Positions 38,167-48,804 of a stretch of 64,000 bases of DNA are shown one piece after another. The DNA lies in NCBI RefSeq assembly GCF_016906535.1, contig NC_057381.1, positions 620,001 through 684,000 of the forward strand, written 5' to 3'. Position numbers and translations under genes: made by a program. The notes below the pieces were generated by a model. That model saw only the letters and a program-made list of their open reading frames with translations. It made no database searches and was not told where the DNA came from. Numbering within the stretch: position 1 is the first letter of the stretch; every line of letters starts with the position of its first letter. The DNA is from Rhizoctonia solani. Its lineage: Eukaryota > Basidiomycota > Agaricomycetes > Cantharellales > Ceratobasidiaceae.

Positions 38167-40341
38167 TTAGGCCGTCTCTGCCTTGTCTTCCTCCCCGGGT
38201 ATAGTGATACTTGGCATTCGAACTACCGCAACCATGCTATTTTCCATGGCTGCTGCAACCGCCTTCCCGTCGACTCTCCATGCTGTCTCAAATAGAGCGT
38301 CCTTGTCTTGCCAACTGAAGAATTCCTTGCCGTCCTGAAAAGCGAGGGTTGAATATTATTAAGGAATTGTGAGGAACGACCACCAACCTTTGCAAGAATG
38401 AGTTTGTTCCCAGCGACGATAGCGAGAATATCCGGTCTGGGAGCAAAGGAATGCCCACAAACTTTGCCGCTTCCGGCCTGGAATATAGATATACAGTCTC
38501 CAGTGTGACCATTCCACATTCGAACAGTGCCATCAAACGATGACCTAAAACACAAGCACATCAGAACAACCCAAAAGTACTCAAGGAGAATGCCCTTACG
38601 TCACCAGTATAGGGTCATACGTTTCCCTATCTCCTTTGGGCTGCCACTGAATATTCGCCACCTCGCCCTCATGGCCACGTAATTTGTGCGTAAACGAACG
38701 GACGTCTGGGCGAGGTTTGATGTTTTTCGATGATTGGGCCAAGTACTGTGCGACATCGTCGACTTTCCAAATACACGCCGTATAATCGTCCGACCCAGAA
38801 GCTAGTAGCTTGTACTCGGACTCGTATTTGAGTTGGTTAATTTCGTCATTGTGCCCTTGTAATTTGGCGATTGGCGTCGTTTCACCAATACATTCGACGA
38901 ATATGTTCCTATCCGAACCGCAAGTAGCAAAGAATTCCCCATCAAGCCATTCAACGTCCAAGCATCCATCTGCCATCGATCGATCAGAGCTCGTTCTAAT
39001 CATCGCAAAATATGGAAATACACACCGTCATGATGTAAGTACCGCTGCTTGGGCCTCCCACCCGCATCAACGTCCCATACGATAGCAGTTTCGTCGAGGC
39101 TTCCGGTAAGAAGCCAACCCGACTTGCTCCACTTGACAGAGAAGATCGGACCTTGATGTTGCGTCATAACACAGAACAACTCGCCTCGGAACGTCCAAAC
39201 CCGTACGATCCCATCGTACGCGCCAGTAGCCAATAAAGTTCCGTCCGAATTCCAAGAGATAGTCGTGATATCGCACGCAGGACCAGCCGGAAGGTGCATA
39301 CAGATTCGAGTAGGCAAGATAGGTTCAGTTCCATCTTCTGGGACATTCCATAATCGTAGAGTCGAGTCCTTTCCACTATTCGGATGTTAGTAAAGTTCCC
39401 GTGTAAATGAAAGACCACCCCCACCCAGTAGCCAACAGACTTGGGATTTTTGGATTCCACGCCACTACAAACACCTATAACACACAACATAAATCCCAAA
39501 AACGAACAAAACAAGCTCTTGAAACTCTCAACTGACCTCTAACGAATGCCCCTTGAGTGTAATCACCGCTGGAGGCTTGGCCGGCTTGGCCTTTGCGTTC
39601 GGAGTCTTCTTCTTGTTCGGCGTCCCGAACTCTGAGGAGGACCTCTCGATCCCAACCCAGCTATCGAAAAAACCAACCCGCAGAAACAGACGCCAGGAGT
39701 CAGTACCAAACCACGTTCCTAACCGTGGCTGTGCAAAGCCGCGAAAGCAAAAAGAGACGTACGGGTCGTCTCCTTATCCTTGTTCTCTTGGTTCTCGAGC
39801 CTCGCGCGCTTTTGTCGGTTCGCAGACTTGGGGCTCGTTCGTCGTTTGTCCGCTTTGGTTCCGTTGCGGCCCTGGGGCGTTCCGCCTGGCGAGGCAGGCA
39901 TCGACGACGCGCAAACATGGTTGGCCAGAAGACTAAACGGTGACGTGCACGAGTTGGGCTTGCCGTCCTGTAGTCGGGAATATCAAGCCGAACGCGAAAG
40001 GTGCGAGTTAGTGCCGCATAGAATGACGATGGTTTTTATAAAGACAAACATTCGACCAATGCGTTTCTACTTCGATATACAGAAGCCTTTTGGAGGAGTG
40101 TAATGAGACCACCTCGAGGGATGTGTACTTTGGCATTCGGGGAAATATCCAGCCGAGCTTCCTGGCGAAGGCAAAACGCAGTGTGCTGGAAGCCTGTTAG
40201 GGATCAGATCAGTTCCAAATCCGTCCCCCAATGAGATAGAAAAAAAGGGGACAGATAAAACCAACCCGAGTCGATCAAATAGGATTGAATCAGACAGTTG
40301 ACCTCGTCTGATGATATGTTTAATAAGTTTTCAGGTATCAT
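38167..40341 (-). CDS. TBL1/Sif2-like LisH-WD40 corepressor subunit
   Basis: The N-terminal exon from ATG 40341 encodes ISSDEVNCLIQSYLIDSG and, after a 67-70 nt intron, FQHTAFCLRQEARLDISPNA: a LisH dimerisation motif as in TBL1. A basic, Lys/Arg-rich linker (39.6-39.95 kb) follows, and then the propeller: VITLKGHSLEV, VFVVAWNPKIPSLLATG, ITTISWNSDGTLLATGAYDG, IVRVWTFRGELFCVMTQHQG, SVKWSKSGWLLTGSLDETAI, LQGHNDEINQLKYESEYKLL, HKLRGHEGEVANIQWQPKGD and SSFDGTVRMWNGHTGDCISI. The stop is at 38167 after GEEDKAETA. Orthologs scaffold HDAC corepressor complexes (Set3C in yeast, NCoR/SMRT in animals) in the nucleus. Introns are GT-AG; exon borders near 39.4 and 39.65-39.75 kb are approximate. Confidence 0.82.
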
Positions 40342-40909
40342 TTCGGTTTTTCGAGGGATGCGGCGGTTGTTGTTCAAGTCAAACAAGCCGGTGGCGGTTC
40401 TCTTCTGGCCCTATGTTTGCCGGCGTTTGCTGTATACTCAATTCCAAATTGCCATTTGTCATCGCTGTATGCGTCTGGTCATGTACAGTACTAGCCCCCT
40501 TGTGCTTCTTTCAACGGGGTAACGCCCGACTTGATACAACACTTTTGCCAAAATAAAGGACTAATGATCCAACTTTGTTATTAATGCTTCACACATATAC
40601 AGAAAGTAAAAAGTAAAAATGACTATCCAGACCAGCTAGAAAATATACGGGAATCCGGTTTCTATCCGAGTTCCTATGTTACTATCGTCTCATCTCAAAT
40701 GACGGCACCAACTCACTTGGTTCAGAGCCAACTGAACCTCAGTTCATGATCGAGCAACTGCATCTGCGTCGTATGTTCCAACCACAGCTCCAAATCACCA
40801 TCGTCTTCGTCTTCCTCGAGGGTATCATCATTCTACAATCCCCCCCCCCCCAAAAAAAAAGTATCGACCACCATCACTATCACGACCAAGCAAAACAAGA
40901 GACTGATTA
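40342..40909. other. Intergenic
   Basis: Promoter side of the TBL1-like gene. It contains a C10/A9 homopolymer pair at about 40842-40860. No gene. Confidence 0.5.
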
Positions 40910-42154
40910 TCACTCACCGAACGATACGAAAGCCACCAAGGCGGATGCGGAACATCCGAATTCAACATGGCCGGCCCTTCCTCCCGAGCCCGCACAACGA
41001 CGCGTTTCCCACTCGAGCTCGTCCAGGGTACCAACCTCCCCAACAAGGCCTTTCCAAATGAACCACCGGTCCGAAACGTTCCTTTTCTCCCCCGTCGTCG
41101 TAATTGTCGTCGTTGCCGACACGCGAAATAACACGCGAGCCCACTCGTGGTTCGGATGATGCTCGTACAACCTCGACCGTCGTATGGCCACGTATCAATC
41201 TCCTGTACACAAGTTTCCCGGCTCTCCGTGTCCGTCATATCATCCATGACAGGCGCAAAACTACTCGGCTCCGGCTCTGGCTCCGGTTCTGGCTCCGACT
41301 CCGGTTCATACCCAGACCCGATCTCAGACCCGGATTCATGCCCCACTCGAGCGTCGACGCCCACATCGATATCGACAGAACCACCAAACCGCCGAACTCA
41401 ACGACAAATCCGACCAATCGACGACTCGCACATCGGGAGAAACGACACCCACGGCCCACACCCCGCGGGCTCCACCACCACGTCTTTGAGCCACGCCAGG
41501 ACGCGCAGACGGGTCTTGCAATGGGTCGGGACTGGTACCGCCGCTCGAGTCTTGCCGATCGCGAACTCGAGCCCGAGTTCAAGTTGATGTCGATCGCGTC
41601 GTCGTTGTGGTGCGTGTCGCAGCGGCACGGCGGGAGCGGGACGTATCCAGACTTGGGAGCGCCAGGACAAGAAACGTCGGTACGACCGCAATTACTATCC
41701 AAAGACGGAAACGGGGTCAAGTTCTTAGGCCGCCGTACAACGAGCTGTCGGCCTTGTTCGGGTTTACACTCAACGGGAACGACGGCGAATTGGGCTTGTA
41801 GAGGTCAAGAGGAACGCAAGTACGAGAAGACCATCGTGCGCACTCGGTTTCGGGTTCGTGGTCATGGTCGTCGAGACATGGGTATGTATGTTGCCAAGGA
41901 ACCGACGGCTCGAGAGGCTTTCCCACTTCATCTGTAAAAGACGGGCAACTTTTGAGGTTTAGCCCGTTCGTGGAGGGAGGTCGAATCGCACGACGTACCT
42001 AGAAACAGAGACACGGACACGGACTTTGGTTGCTGGTACACCCTATTTCGCTACACACCCCATCAAACGTTAAATTCCAGCGAGCCAAAGTATAACAATC
42101 TATCTCGGCGTAACTTACTTTGTGCGCGAGTGAAGAACGGTCTCTGAACTCCAT
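40910..42154 (-). CDS. Unrecognised frame-broken protein with acidic Glu-Pro repeat
   Basis: GC-rich coding-like sequence on the minus strand. A likely first exon starts at ATG 42154 (MEFRDRSSLAHK, then a GT donor). A second block near 41.8-41.94 kb reads MKWESLSSRRFLGNIHTHVS and ends in a hydrophobic stretch (DGLLVLAFLLTSTSP). Further blocks, in changing frames, are RVLAWLKDVVVEPAGCGPWV (about 41.5 kb), a Glu/Pro repeat (about 41.27-41.31 kb), VMDDMTDTESRETCVQEIDT, EHHPNHEWARVLFRVSATTT, and DRWFIWKGLVGEVGTLDELE ending VAFVSFGE at 40910. The blocks look conserved (Trp-rich, acidic) but I cannot name the family. The frame must change at least twice, so the span and order are tentative. Confidence 0.4.
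41266..41307. repeat. Coding 6-nt minisatellite (Glu-Pro / Glu-Ser)
   Basis: About seven units of ggctcc / ggttct type. On the minus strand they encode the acidic EPESEPEPEPEPEP stretch of the unrecognised protein. Confidence 0.75.
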
Positions 42155-43001
42155 GGCGGTGTCGACTCTCGAGTCGAGGTGCGCCAGACTGGGGATGACA
42201 TACTTATAGTCCCCTTTCTTTCTTTGCTCAATAGTCTCCTAAAGCACTTGGACCTGCCCTGCGACTCCTATCCACTGTCCCCCCTGTTTCCTGAGACATC
42301 GACCATTGGCCGCCGGCCATTTCGGAGACCTGGATTCACCCTCAAAGTCTACAGTTCACGTCTATTTTCGCAATGAAATTAAATACATTAGCCAAAAAAA
42401 ATAACTCTAGGTTGGGACTCTGGCGCACCAAGCTCAAGGCGACCACAGGAGTCTGAGATCCAGGCCCGGGAGACCTGAAACCTGGTGATACCCCTGGATC
42501 ACATCTCAAACGATTGATCTTCTTGGGCCCCCAAAATGATCGTCATATATGCCCTGATTGTCCGGGATTTAGAGTGACACACTTGGAGAGAACAACTCCA
42601 ATTGTCAATGTGGGCTATTTATAAAAACGGTGACGGGGCTTGGCTTACAAGCGCTCTAGTTACGTGAGAGTTGGATTCTTTTGCCGAAGGATTCGGCGGG
42701 CGCAGGTGCTCGACGGTTCAAACGCGTGCTCATGTTTCGAGAATCAAGGATTAATTTCTGCAGTGGACGACGAGAATATTCAATATATTAGAGGAATCAG
42801 TGGGAGGCACATGACTGGAAGAAGAGACCGGATTGGTATTGAAAGACAACTAGGAATAACAAACAGCTCAGATAGAGTGCGACCAAAAACGAGAGCGAAA
42901 CAACGAACGAAAGAGGGCAGAGAAAAGTGTCTATAATAATACATGTTCCAGACAAAGACGCTTACTCTTTGGCATTCGAGAAATGGGGAGAATCCACCGA
43001 A
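42155..43001. other. Intergenic
   Basis: Contains the upstream region of the unrecognised gene and the 3' flank of the Pro-rich membrane protein gene. Nothing identified. Confidence 0.45.
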
Positions 43002-43768
43002 TCAATTTTGTGATGGTGGTGGTGGTGGCGGTGAGGATGGTGTTGACGGCGAATGAGCGATGGCAAGGGAGAAGGCAAGGGGTAGCGACTGGTAGATAGG
43101 GGGACCAAGGCCGGGTGGGGGTATGTCTATTCTGGATGAGGAGCCCGAGCTGCGGTGCGAAGATGACAACGAGACGCGTGGATTGGGGGAAGGATTATGG
43201 GATTCAGGCGGAAGAGATGTCTGGGACACGTTAGCTAATGGGCGTTACGAAGTGAATAATAGTATGCTCACCAAGGTCTCTGTGCTCTGCAGCTGGGAGT
43301 GATGAAGAGGGAGCATAGGATACTGACCAGGGTCTGGATGCTTCAGCCTGGGACTGAGCTTTGCAATTGGGGAGCATCGACTGGAAGTGTCTATTGGAGT
43401 GCGTTTGAGATTGCTTGCCAAACTATCTCGTTGCTGCTGCTTGTCATTAGACTCGTCGATTGGACCACTCTCCACAGATTGCTCGGTCCGCCGTCTGGGC
43501 CAAAACGCAGCCCATGCAAAGCGCGTGGATTTGTTGGCGCCCGTGGCCACACTGTCGTGCCCCCCACGCGAGCGCTTCCGTCGCGAATGCCATACCACAC
43601 ACCCGCCCCTACCGCCACAACGACAACAACAACTGCGATCCCTGCCCATGCCGCGTTCTTGTCCGTCGGACCATCCAAGTCCAGATCGCTATTCGAATTG
43701 GGCTGGTAGTCGCCGCACAGCTGGGAGGAACACATATCCCCAGACAGACTCAATAGTGTGTCGGGCAT
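43002..43768 (-). CDS. Single-pass membrane protein with Pro-rich cytosolic tail (5' end uncertain)
   Basis: The reading from ATG 43768 gives MPDTLLSLSGDMCSSQLCGD, a short Cys-containing, Asp-rich ectodomain, then a strong membrane helix (AWAGIAVVVVVVAVGAGVWY). A basic stop-transfer segment follows in a shifted frame (HSRRKRSRGGHDS) together with a Ser/Pro/Gln-rich tail (SPRLKHPDPGQYPMLPLHHS). A GT-AG intron at about 43.23-43.28 kb joins SQLQSTETL to TSLPPESHNPSPNPRVSLSS. The protein ends PSTPSSPPPPPPSQN. The frame change next to the helix (about 43.6 kb) is probably another indel. A signal-peptide exon would be expected upstream but was not found. The layout resembles the many fungal one-helix surface proteins of unknown role. 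Confidence 0.5.
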
Positions 43769-45774
43769 CCCTGCACTTGCACTTGTACAGCTCCAGGTTT
43801 AGCTTCCGCAGATAATAGTAGGATGACACGCTTGGCGCCAGTTGTTCAGTGGATGAGCGCCTGCAGAGGGGGGAGAGGAGAGCTCGAGCGAAGCGGGCAG
43901 AACGAATGTGATAAAAAGAAAATCAAGCATGTTGCTGACTGGGCCCATGCCAGAGTAACTTAGGCGCACGGGGCATTGCCTGGGTTCTTTTGCTTCCCGA
44001 AGTTCGCTGTTGCTACGACCCCGAGATCACCCCGACTTGGGTGGCCGTGCTCTGTTACACAATTTACACCCGTGGTAATACTCAAATTCAACTCCCCATG
44101 ACGCCTGCTTCCGGATCCCAAGGCGTCACGATTTTTGTTATCCATTCTCAGTGCATTTATCATGAATGCACACCTTGCGATTCCTCCCAAACGCGATCCT
44201 CGCATCCCGCCGATACCTCCAACATCGGCATGACGTCGGCGCCATGATCGAAAAAAAAAGAAAGTAACCCGCCGCATCTCAATTCATCCCACTCGGGTTC
44301 AACAAGTGATTTCGCACCTTCCATATTCCGCATTAGACCTTTGTGTCATTCAAAACCCACTCGAACCCCGGCTCGCCGAACCTAATATCAATTCAAACAG
44401 GGGGGTCCGGCTCATTCCATCCGCAAGCGGGACCTAGCATCCGCTCTCATCCGATTTACCTTGGGCAGTAATTCGTCCGAATGGCGAATAGGAGAAGAGA
44501 AGTTGGGTTGAATTCCATAAAACGGTGGCTCGACTTCTTGCGTGCAATCGATATCTTTTCTAGGAGCTGCACTTGACTACACATGTTCCGCTGAATATAA
44601 AATACTACCGTAGAATATCTGTGCCAAGTAGGTACAAGGAACACATGTGCACAATTGCGCTGCGGAGGGGGAATGTAATTACAAAGTTCCACGCACTGAA
44701 TATCATTTATACATAACAAAACAATTTTATCCTCCCAATTAATCTACGCGGCGCCGTAAATGTGACACCATATTCGTCCCCCCCCTCCCCCAGAACACGA
44801 GTTTAAAACAGCCCGTGAGATATACAGGTTGGTCAAAGCGTCGCAGCATCGGGAACACGTCTGAATCGGAAAACGGAGAATACATAAACTGTATGATGCA
44901 ACTGGCTGGAATGGAAATGGGGTTGAGAAGCTCAAGGTTCGGTGCTGTCTTTCAAAAAGATAATATATAACCAGCGTCATTCTCCGTTACATGCGCGTCA
45001 TGTCCCCCGACTTTGCTTCGGACCACGCTACAATGAATCAATACCATGATGTTCGCTTAACCTAATTCTAGCTCTGTTCTTTTCAGCTTGTATTCAAGTC
45101 CAATACTCATATTGGCAGGCGATTGTTTCCAATACCAGCGACCACAGTAAAGTTATTCCTTGGGACCCATGTCCCGCTTATCCCTCGGCGCCTCTGGGGC
45201 TAAGACTCGATTAAGTTTAACAATAGGAATGAATAGCAATCTCCCCTTATGGCAATCTCCCCTTCTCCAACTTTTTTCTTGGATCTAAGTGGGGTTTAAA
45301 GCAAACTCGTCCCAGCACACATTCCGAAAGCCTGCGAGGCAAGTAGATATGTTTATGTTGAACATAACAGAGTTTATCAGCGACTGAGCCTACAACCACA
45401 ACCGAATAGAGTACAAGTTCACAATGTATTCCGGAACATAGCCCAGCAATCAAAGGTGGCGGCTGCTTCTTTTCCCTCGGAGCCAAGATGAGCGATGACG
45501 CCCCTGGATGTGGATCTATCTGTAGTCAACCTGAACGAGCGCCCTGCCGTACTTGGCCATACTTGTTTATATAACATGAAAGGTCTTGGCTCCGCCTTTT
45601 CAGCCAGCTACAATTCTCAACTTGTAAGTCCCGTTAAATGGGGTATTTGTTTCTTAATGCGTACTCGGCCTCAAATTCACCCAAGACTTGATCTGATTTC
45701 GAAAAGAATACGCTATAGTACATCAAAATACGCAAACACATGGACGACTTGGGAGTCCGCTGACATACCTTTTT
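43769..45774. other. Gene-poor stretch of 2 kb
   Basis: No gene supported. Only short frames of random composition on both strands. The missing 5' exon of the Pro-rich membrane protein could lie at 43.8-43.95 kb. Confidence 0.45.
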
Positions 45775-46512
45775 TCACGAATCCATAATCATGCCTTCCT
45801 CTTCCTCAACAACGGCATCCAGTTTCCCATTTGTTCCCGGAGGCGGAGGTAAATGAGGCTGTAATGCCGGGAAATGCTCGCGCAAGGCTTCGCCCAGCAT
45901 GTCTCGGTAGCTCTGACAAGGAAGAGATAAATCGTTTATCCACGTAGGACTTGGCGCGATGAAGCTTACTTCGATAGCGTGCAGTCGTCCATTTATCCAC
46001 TGGTTCTCGGCTGCAGTATCGTCAATCAAGTTCTTGGTAATATTATTCGGGTTTTTGTTCTGGTCAATATCCCTAATCCACAAGTGCCCCAATGAGAGAA
46101 CATATAAAAAGACATAAAAGACCCCCAAATGGAGCTCTCACCTGAAGACGTCCAACGGAACATTCATATCCAACTTGGACGACAGTTTCTCCAATTCTCC
46201 TAGATGTTCCACCAATTGGTCTCTGTGCAATTCCATTATCGCTCAGTCTTCACTCGTTCGAAACGTGATCGCTCGGAAGAGGACACGCACACTCTTGCTC
46301 CGACCAGCCCCGGGAAGCTCTGGATTTGCACTAGCGGGCTGAACGTCCATCGAACATACTCCCAGCTCGGTCAGTGTTTGAACTACCAATCGGATTCTTG
46401 CTTGGACTTGTTGTAGAGGTGGCGCGTTGGCAGGCAAGGGCATGGGTGTAGGAGGCATAGAGTCTGGGGAGTCGATCCCAACCGTTGGGCTCGTATGCGC
46501 AAGGCTGGGCAT
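45775..46512 (-). CDS. MED10: Mediator complex subunit 10
   Basis: Small Mediator middle-module subunit (Nut2 in yeast) linking regulators to RNA polymerase II. Start ATG at 46512 gives MPSLAHTSPTVGIDSPDSMP, then the helix QVQARIRLVVQTLTELGVCS. A following exon reads LHRDQLVEHLGELEKLSSKL and DMNVPLDVF. After a GT-AG intron comes the signature RDIDQNKNPNNITKNLIDD (compare the family pattern D-x-G-x-N-P-x-x-Y/I-T-K). The next exons give AAENQWINGRLHAIE and SYRDMLGEALREHFPALQPH, with an acidic end (EEEEGMIMDS). The first intron (about 46.22-46.31 kb) does not close cleanly in frame, suggesting an indel or an unusual splice. An alternative ATG at 46549 is in another frame. Confidence 0.78.
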
Positions 46513-46728
46513 AATGCTGGGTCGTACGATCCGGGTGTGGGAGAGACATGGTCTTTGAAGGCAAGAGTGTCTTGGCGCTTGTTGGCGTTTATGAATTATC
46601 ACTGGCGCTTAGCACGTAAACATCAAAGTGTTGTGATACATGTGGATAAGTTACCAATATCATTAATTTTATCAGCATGTAGTCTAATGAGCCTAGTTCT
46701 ACTTTTGTTTTTGGATGTGGTTTGGGTA

Positions 46729-48804
46729 TTATGAGCGTTGGTGACCAGTCACACCCGTGACATTCAAGCATGCTATCCTCAGATCCACCCATACAGCGGC
46801 CCGCTCTTGACTCCTCGTTCTCATCCATATATCTTCCAGCATTCTGATGGCATCATGACCGGAAGTTCCCGGTGTGCTACATTCCGGGACACTGAGCATT
46901 CTTTGACGAATAATATTGCGGTCTCGGTCTTTACATGCAGCAACCCCGGCCTGAACGTTGCGTCAAACGTGCACCAAAAGATAAAATATAGTGAGATATA
47001 CTCACAATTATCATAGGATTGGCCAGATAGGTGTCGGGGATCCTGCCAGGTTTGGTCCTGTTGACAACTCTCATAAAGCTCTTCATGGTGCGCACAACAC
47101 GACAATCGCTGGCATCAGCTTCACAAAGGACCTAAATCAGACAGTCAGTTCGACGCAAGAAACAAACAAAAGCTGAACTATTGGTACCATATAGAGATAT
47201 ATGAGCAGGGCCATGCGCCAACACTCGCGCACCGCTGTCCTTCCTATTTTCAAAGCCGGGTCGCCAGATGGACCTAAAATCACCTCGACTTGGTTGATCT
47301 CCATTTCTATCCGAGTGACTAGCTCAATATCGACATTAGCTCCAGGAGTTTCGTGCAAAGAGTTAATCCATGCGAATATCATAATAAACTGGTCTGGCAG
47401 TCCATGGAGCCATTGTAAGCCATGATCTTCTTGGAGCTGAGACATTCGATTATACAATTCGGCAGAGTAAGCCACTTCGTACTTGAAATACGTAGGCCGA
47501 CCGTTGGTTACGCTTCCCATGATGTCAAGAGACACGAAATGCCGAAGGTTCAGATTGGGTCCCATTAATATATTCGTGAGATTGAGCGGTCGGTCCAGCG
47601 GCTCAGAGCATGCGCGCCGAAATACGGGTGCGATGTCATCCATTGATTCAATACAAGCAGCCATTGAACAAGCGTTTATTTGCAAGGTCATAACCTATCA
47701 GCTATCAATTATGAGTCAGGTGAACCATGCCATGTGTTCTTACTTCGAGTGTGTTGTTCAATATGCGCATCGCATTTTGCCTGTCTACTATGGGCGCGGA
47801 GGGAGGCGGCGTGGCCATAAAAGTTTGAATCTCTTCTCGGACTTCGGAGGCCAAGTAAGTGACAATAGGCATCCCAGTAGAATTGACCGAGGGGTTACTT
47901 GAGAGCATTCTCATAAAATTGGCTATTAAGATGGTCCTCGATCGAGTGGCTTCGGACGAGAAATACGTAATAATATCTTCCCTAAGGCGTGAACAATTCT
48001 TAGGGGCTCGAATACGAACAGGATGGCCCATTGTGAATCTGAATATGACCTGAGTTTTATTTTCTGCATCTCGAACGGTATGTGTCACTCACAACACTGA
48101 AGCACGAAAGAAAGAGTGTTTTCTTTTATATTTCTATCCATAGTGGGGACTATGCAAAAAAGCGGCTGTATCCCCTCGAAATCCTGGGTCGCGATGTCCT
48201 CAGCGAGGCTACCCTCGGGCAAGAGGACTTCTATTCCCAGATCATAGTTATGAGTGTCCACCCGCGAAAATATCCCAGTAGCTGAATCAAAAATATCCAA
48301 TGACGCATGGGACTGGTCGGTTTGGCAAAGGAAGGGATCAAGCAGTGACGGAACGAGGGAAGTGGCCAAAGTTCCATCAGTCTCGCTAAACAGCGGTGTG
48401 AGGTTGGAGCCTTGATAAGCCGCAGGTAAGGTACTCTTGCGAAAGCTCCCAAAGGTTGGCGAGACTGGAAGAGAAGTGACAGCCAATCCCAGGGTAGTCG
48501 GTATGTTGCGAGATCGAGAAGCTCCCACCGATGATTCCAATTCAGAGAAAGGACGAGGCGCGGGCTTTGTTCTTTGTATCAGGTGTGTCACAGTTTCTGG
48601 GCGCTTGACATATTCATAGCTGCAAGATATCCTCGATTTCGAACATCTTTGACACTGAGGCTTGCCTTCGTCACACTTTTTCCGCCTGATCACGAACATA
48701 TGAACTTGTAGGTTAGAGCCGTCAGTTGGTCAAGTTCCTATGAAGTTTTCCTGCCTGTGCTTGCATGATGTGCATCCTGTTGTGGATCGCTTGTGTTTGG
48801 TCAT
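46729..48804 (-). CDS. Zn2Cys6 regulator with fungal-specific domain, copy 3 (appears intact)
   Basis: Third member of the family at 12-16.7 kb and the best preserved. Exon 1 (48804-48755) encodes MTKHKRSTTGCTSCKH, and splicing through a GC-AG intron yields RRKKCDEGKPQCQRCSKSRI plus SCSYEYVKRPE. This gives a complete CX2CX6C...CX2C zinc cluster. A Ser/Pro-rich linker follows, then VPTMDRNIKENTLSFVLQC, RTILIANFMRMLSSNPSVNS, LNLRHFVSLDIMGSVTNGRP, HGLQWLHGLPDQFIMIFAWI, TAVRECWRMALLIYLYM, SDCRVVRTMKSFMRVVNRTK and the last exon MLEDIWMRTRSQERAAVWVD ending at the stop 46729. Nuclear DNA-binding regulator by family; target unknown. It lies 217 bp upstream of MED10 on the same strand. Confidence 0.82.
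48687..48754 (-). other. Probable GC-AG intron in zinc-cluster gene, copy 3
   Basis: Exon 1 ends TGCAAGCACAG and the intron starts GCAGGA and ends GATCAG. Only this choice gives CX6C spacing (CKHRRKKC), matching copy 1, whose intron at the same site starts with GT. The donor is weaker than GCAAGT. Confidence 0.6.

Noticed and set aside
41104..41937. 277-codon open frame on the plus strand
   Set aside because: Arg/Thr-rich antisense shadow of the GC-rich minus-strand coding sequence; no motif.
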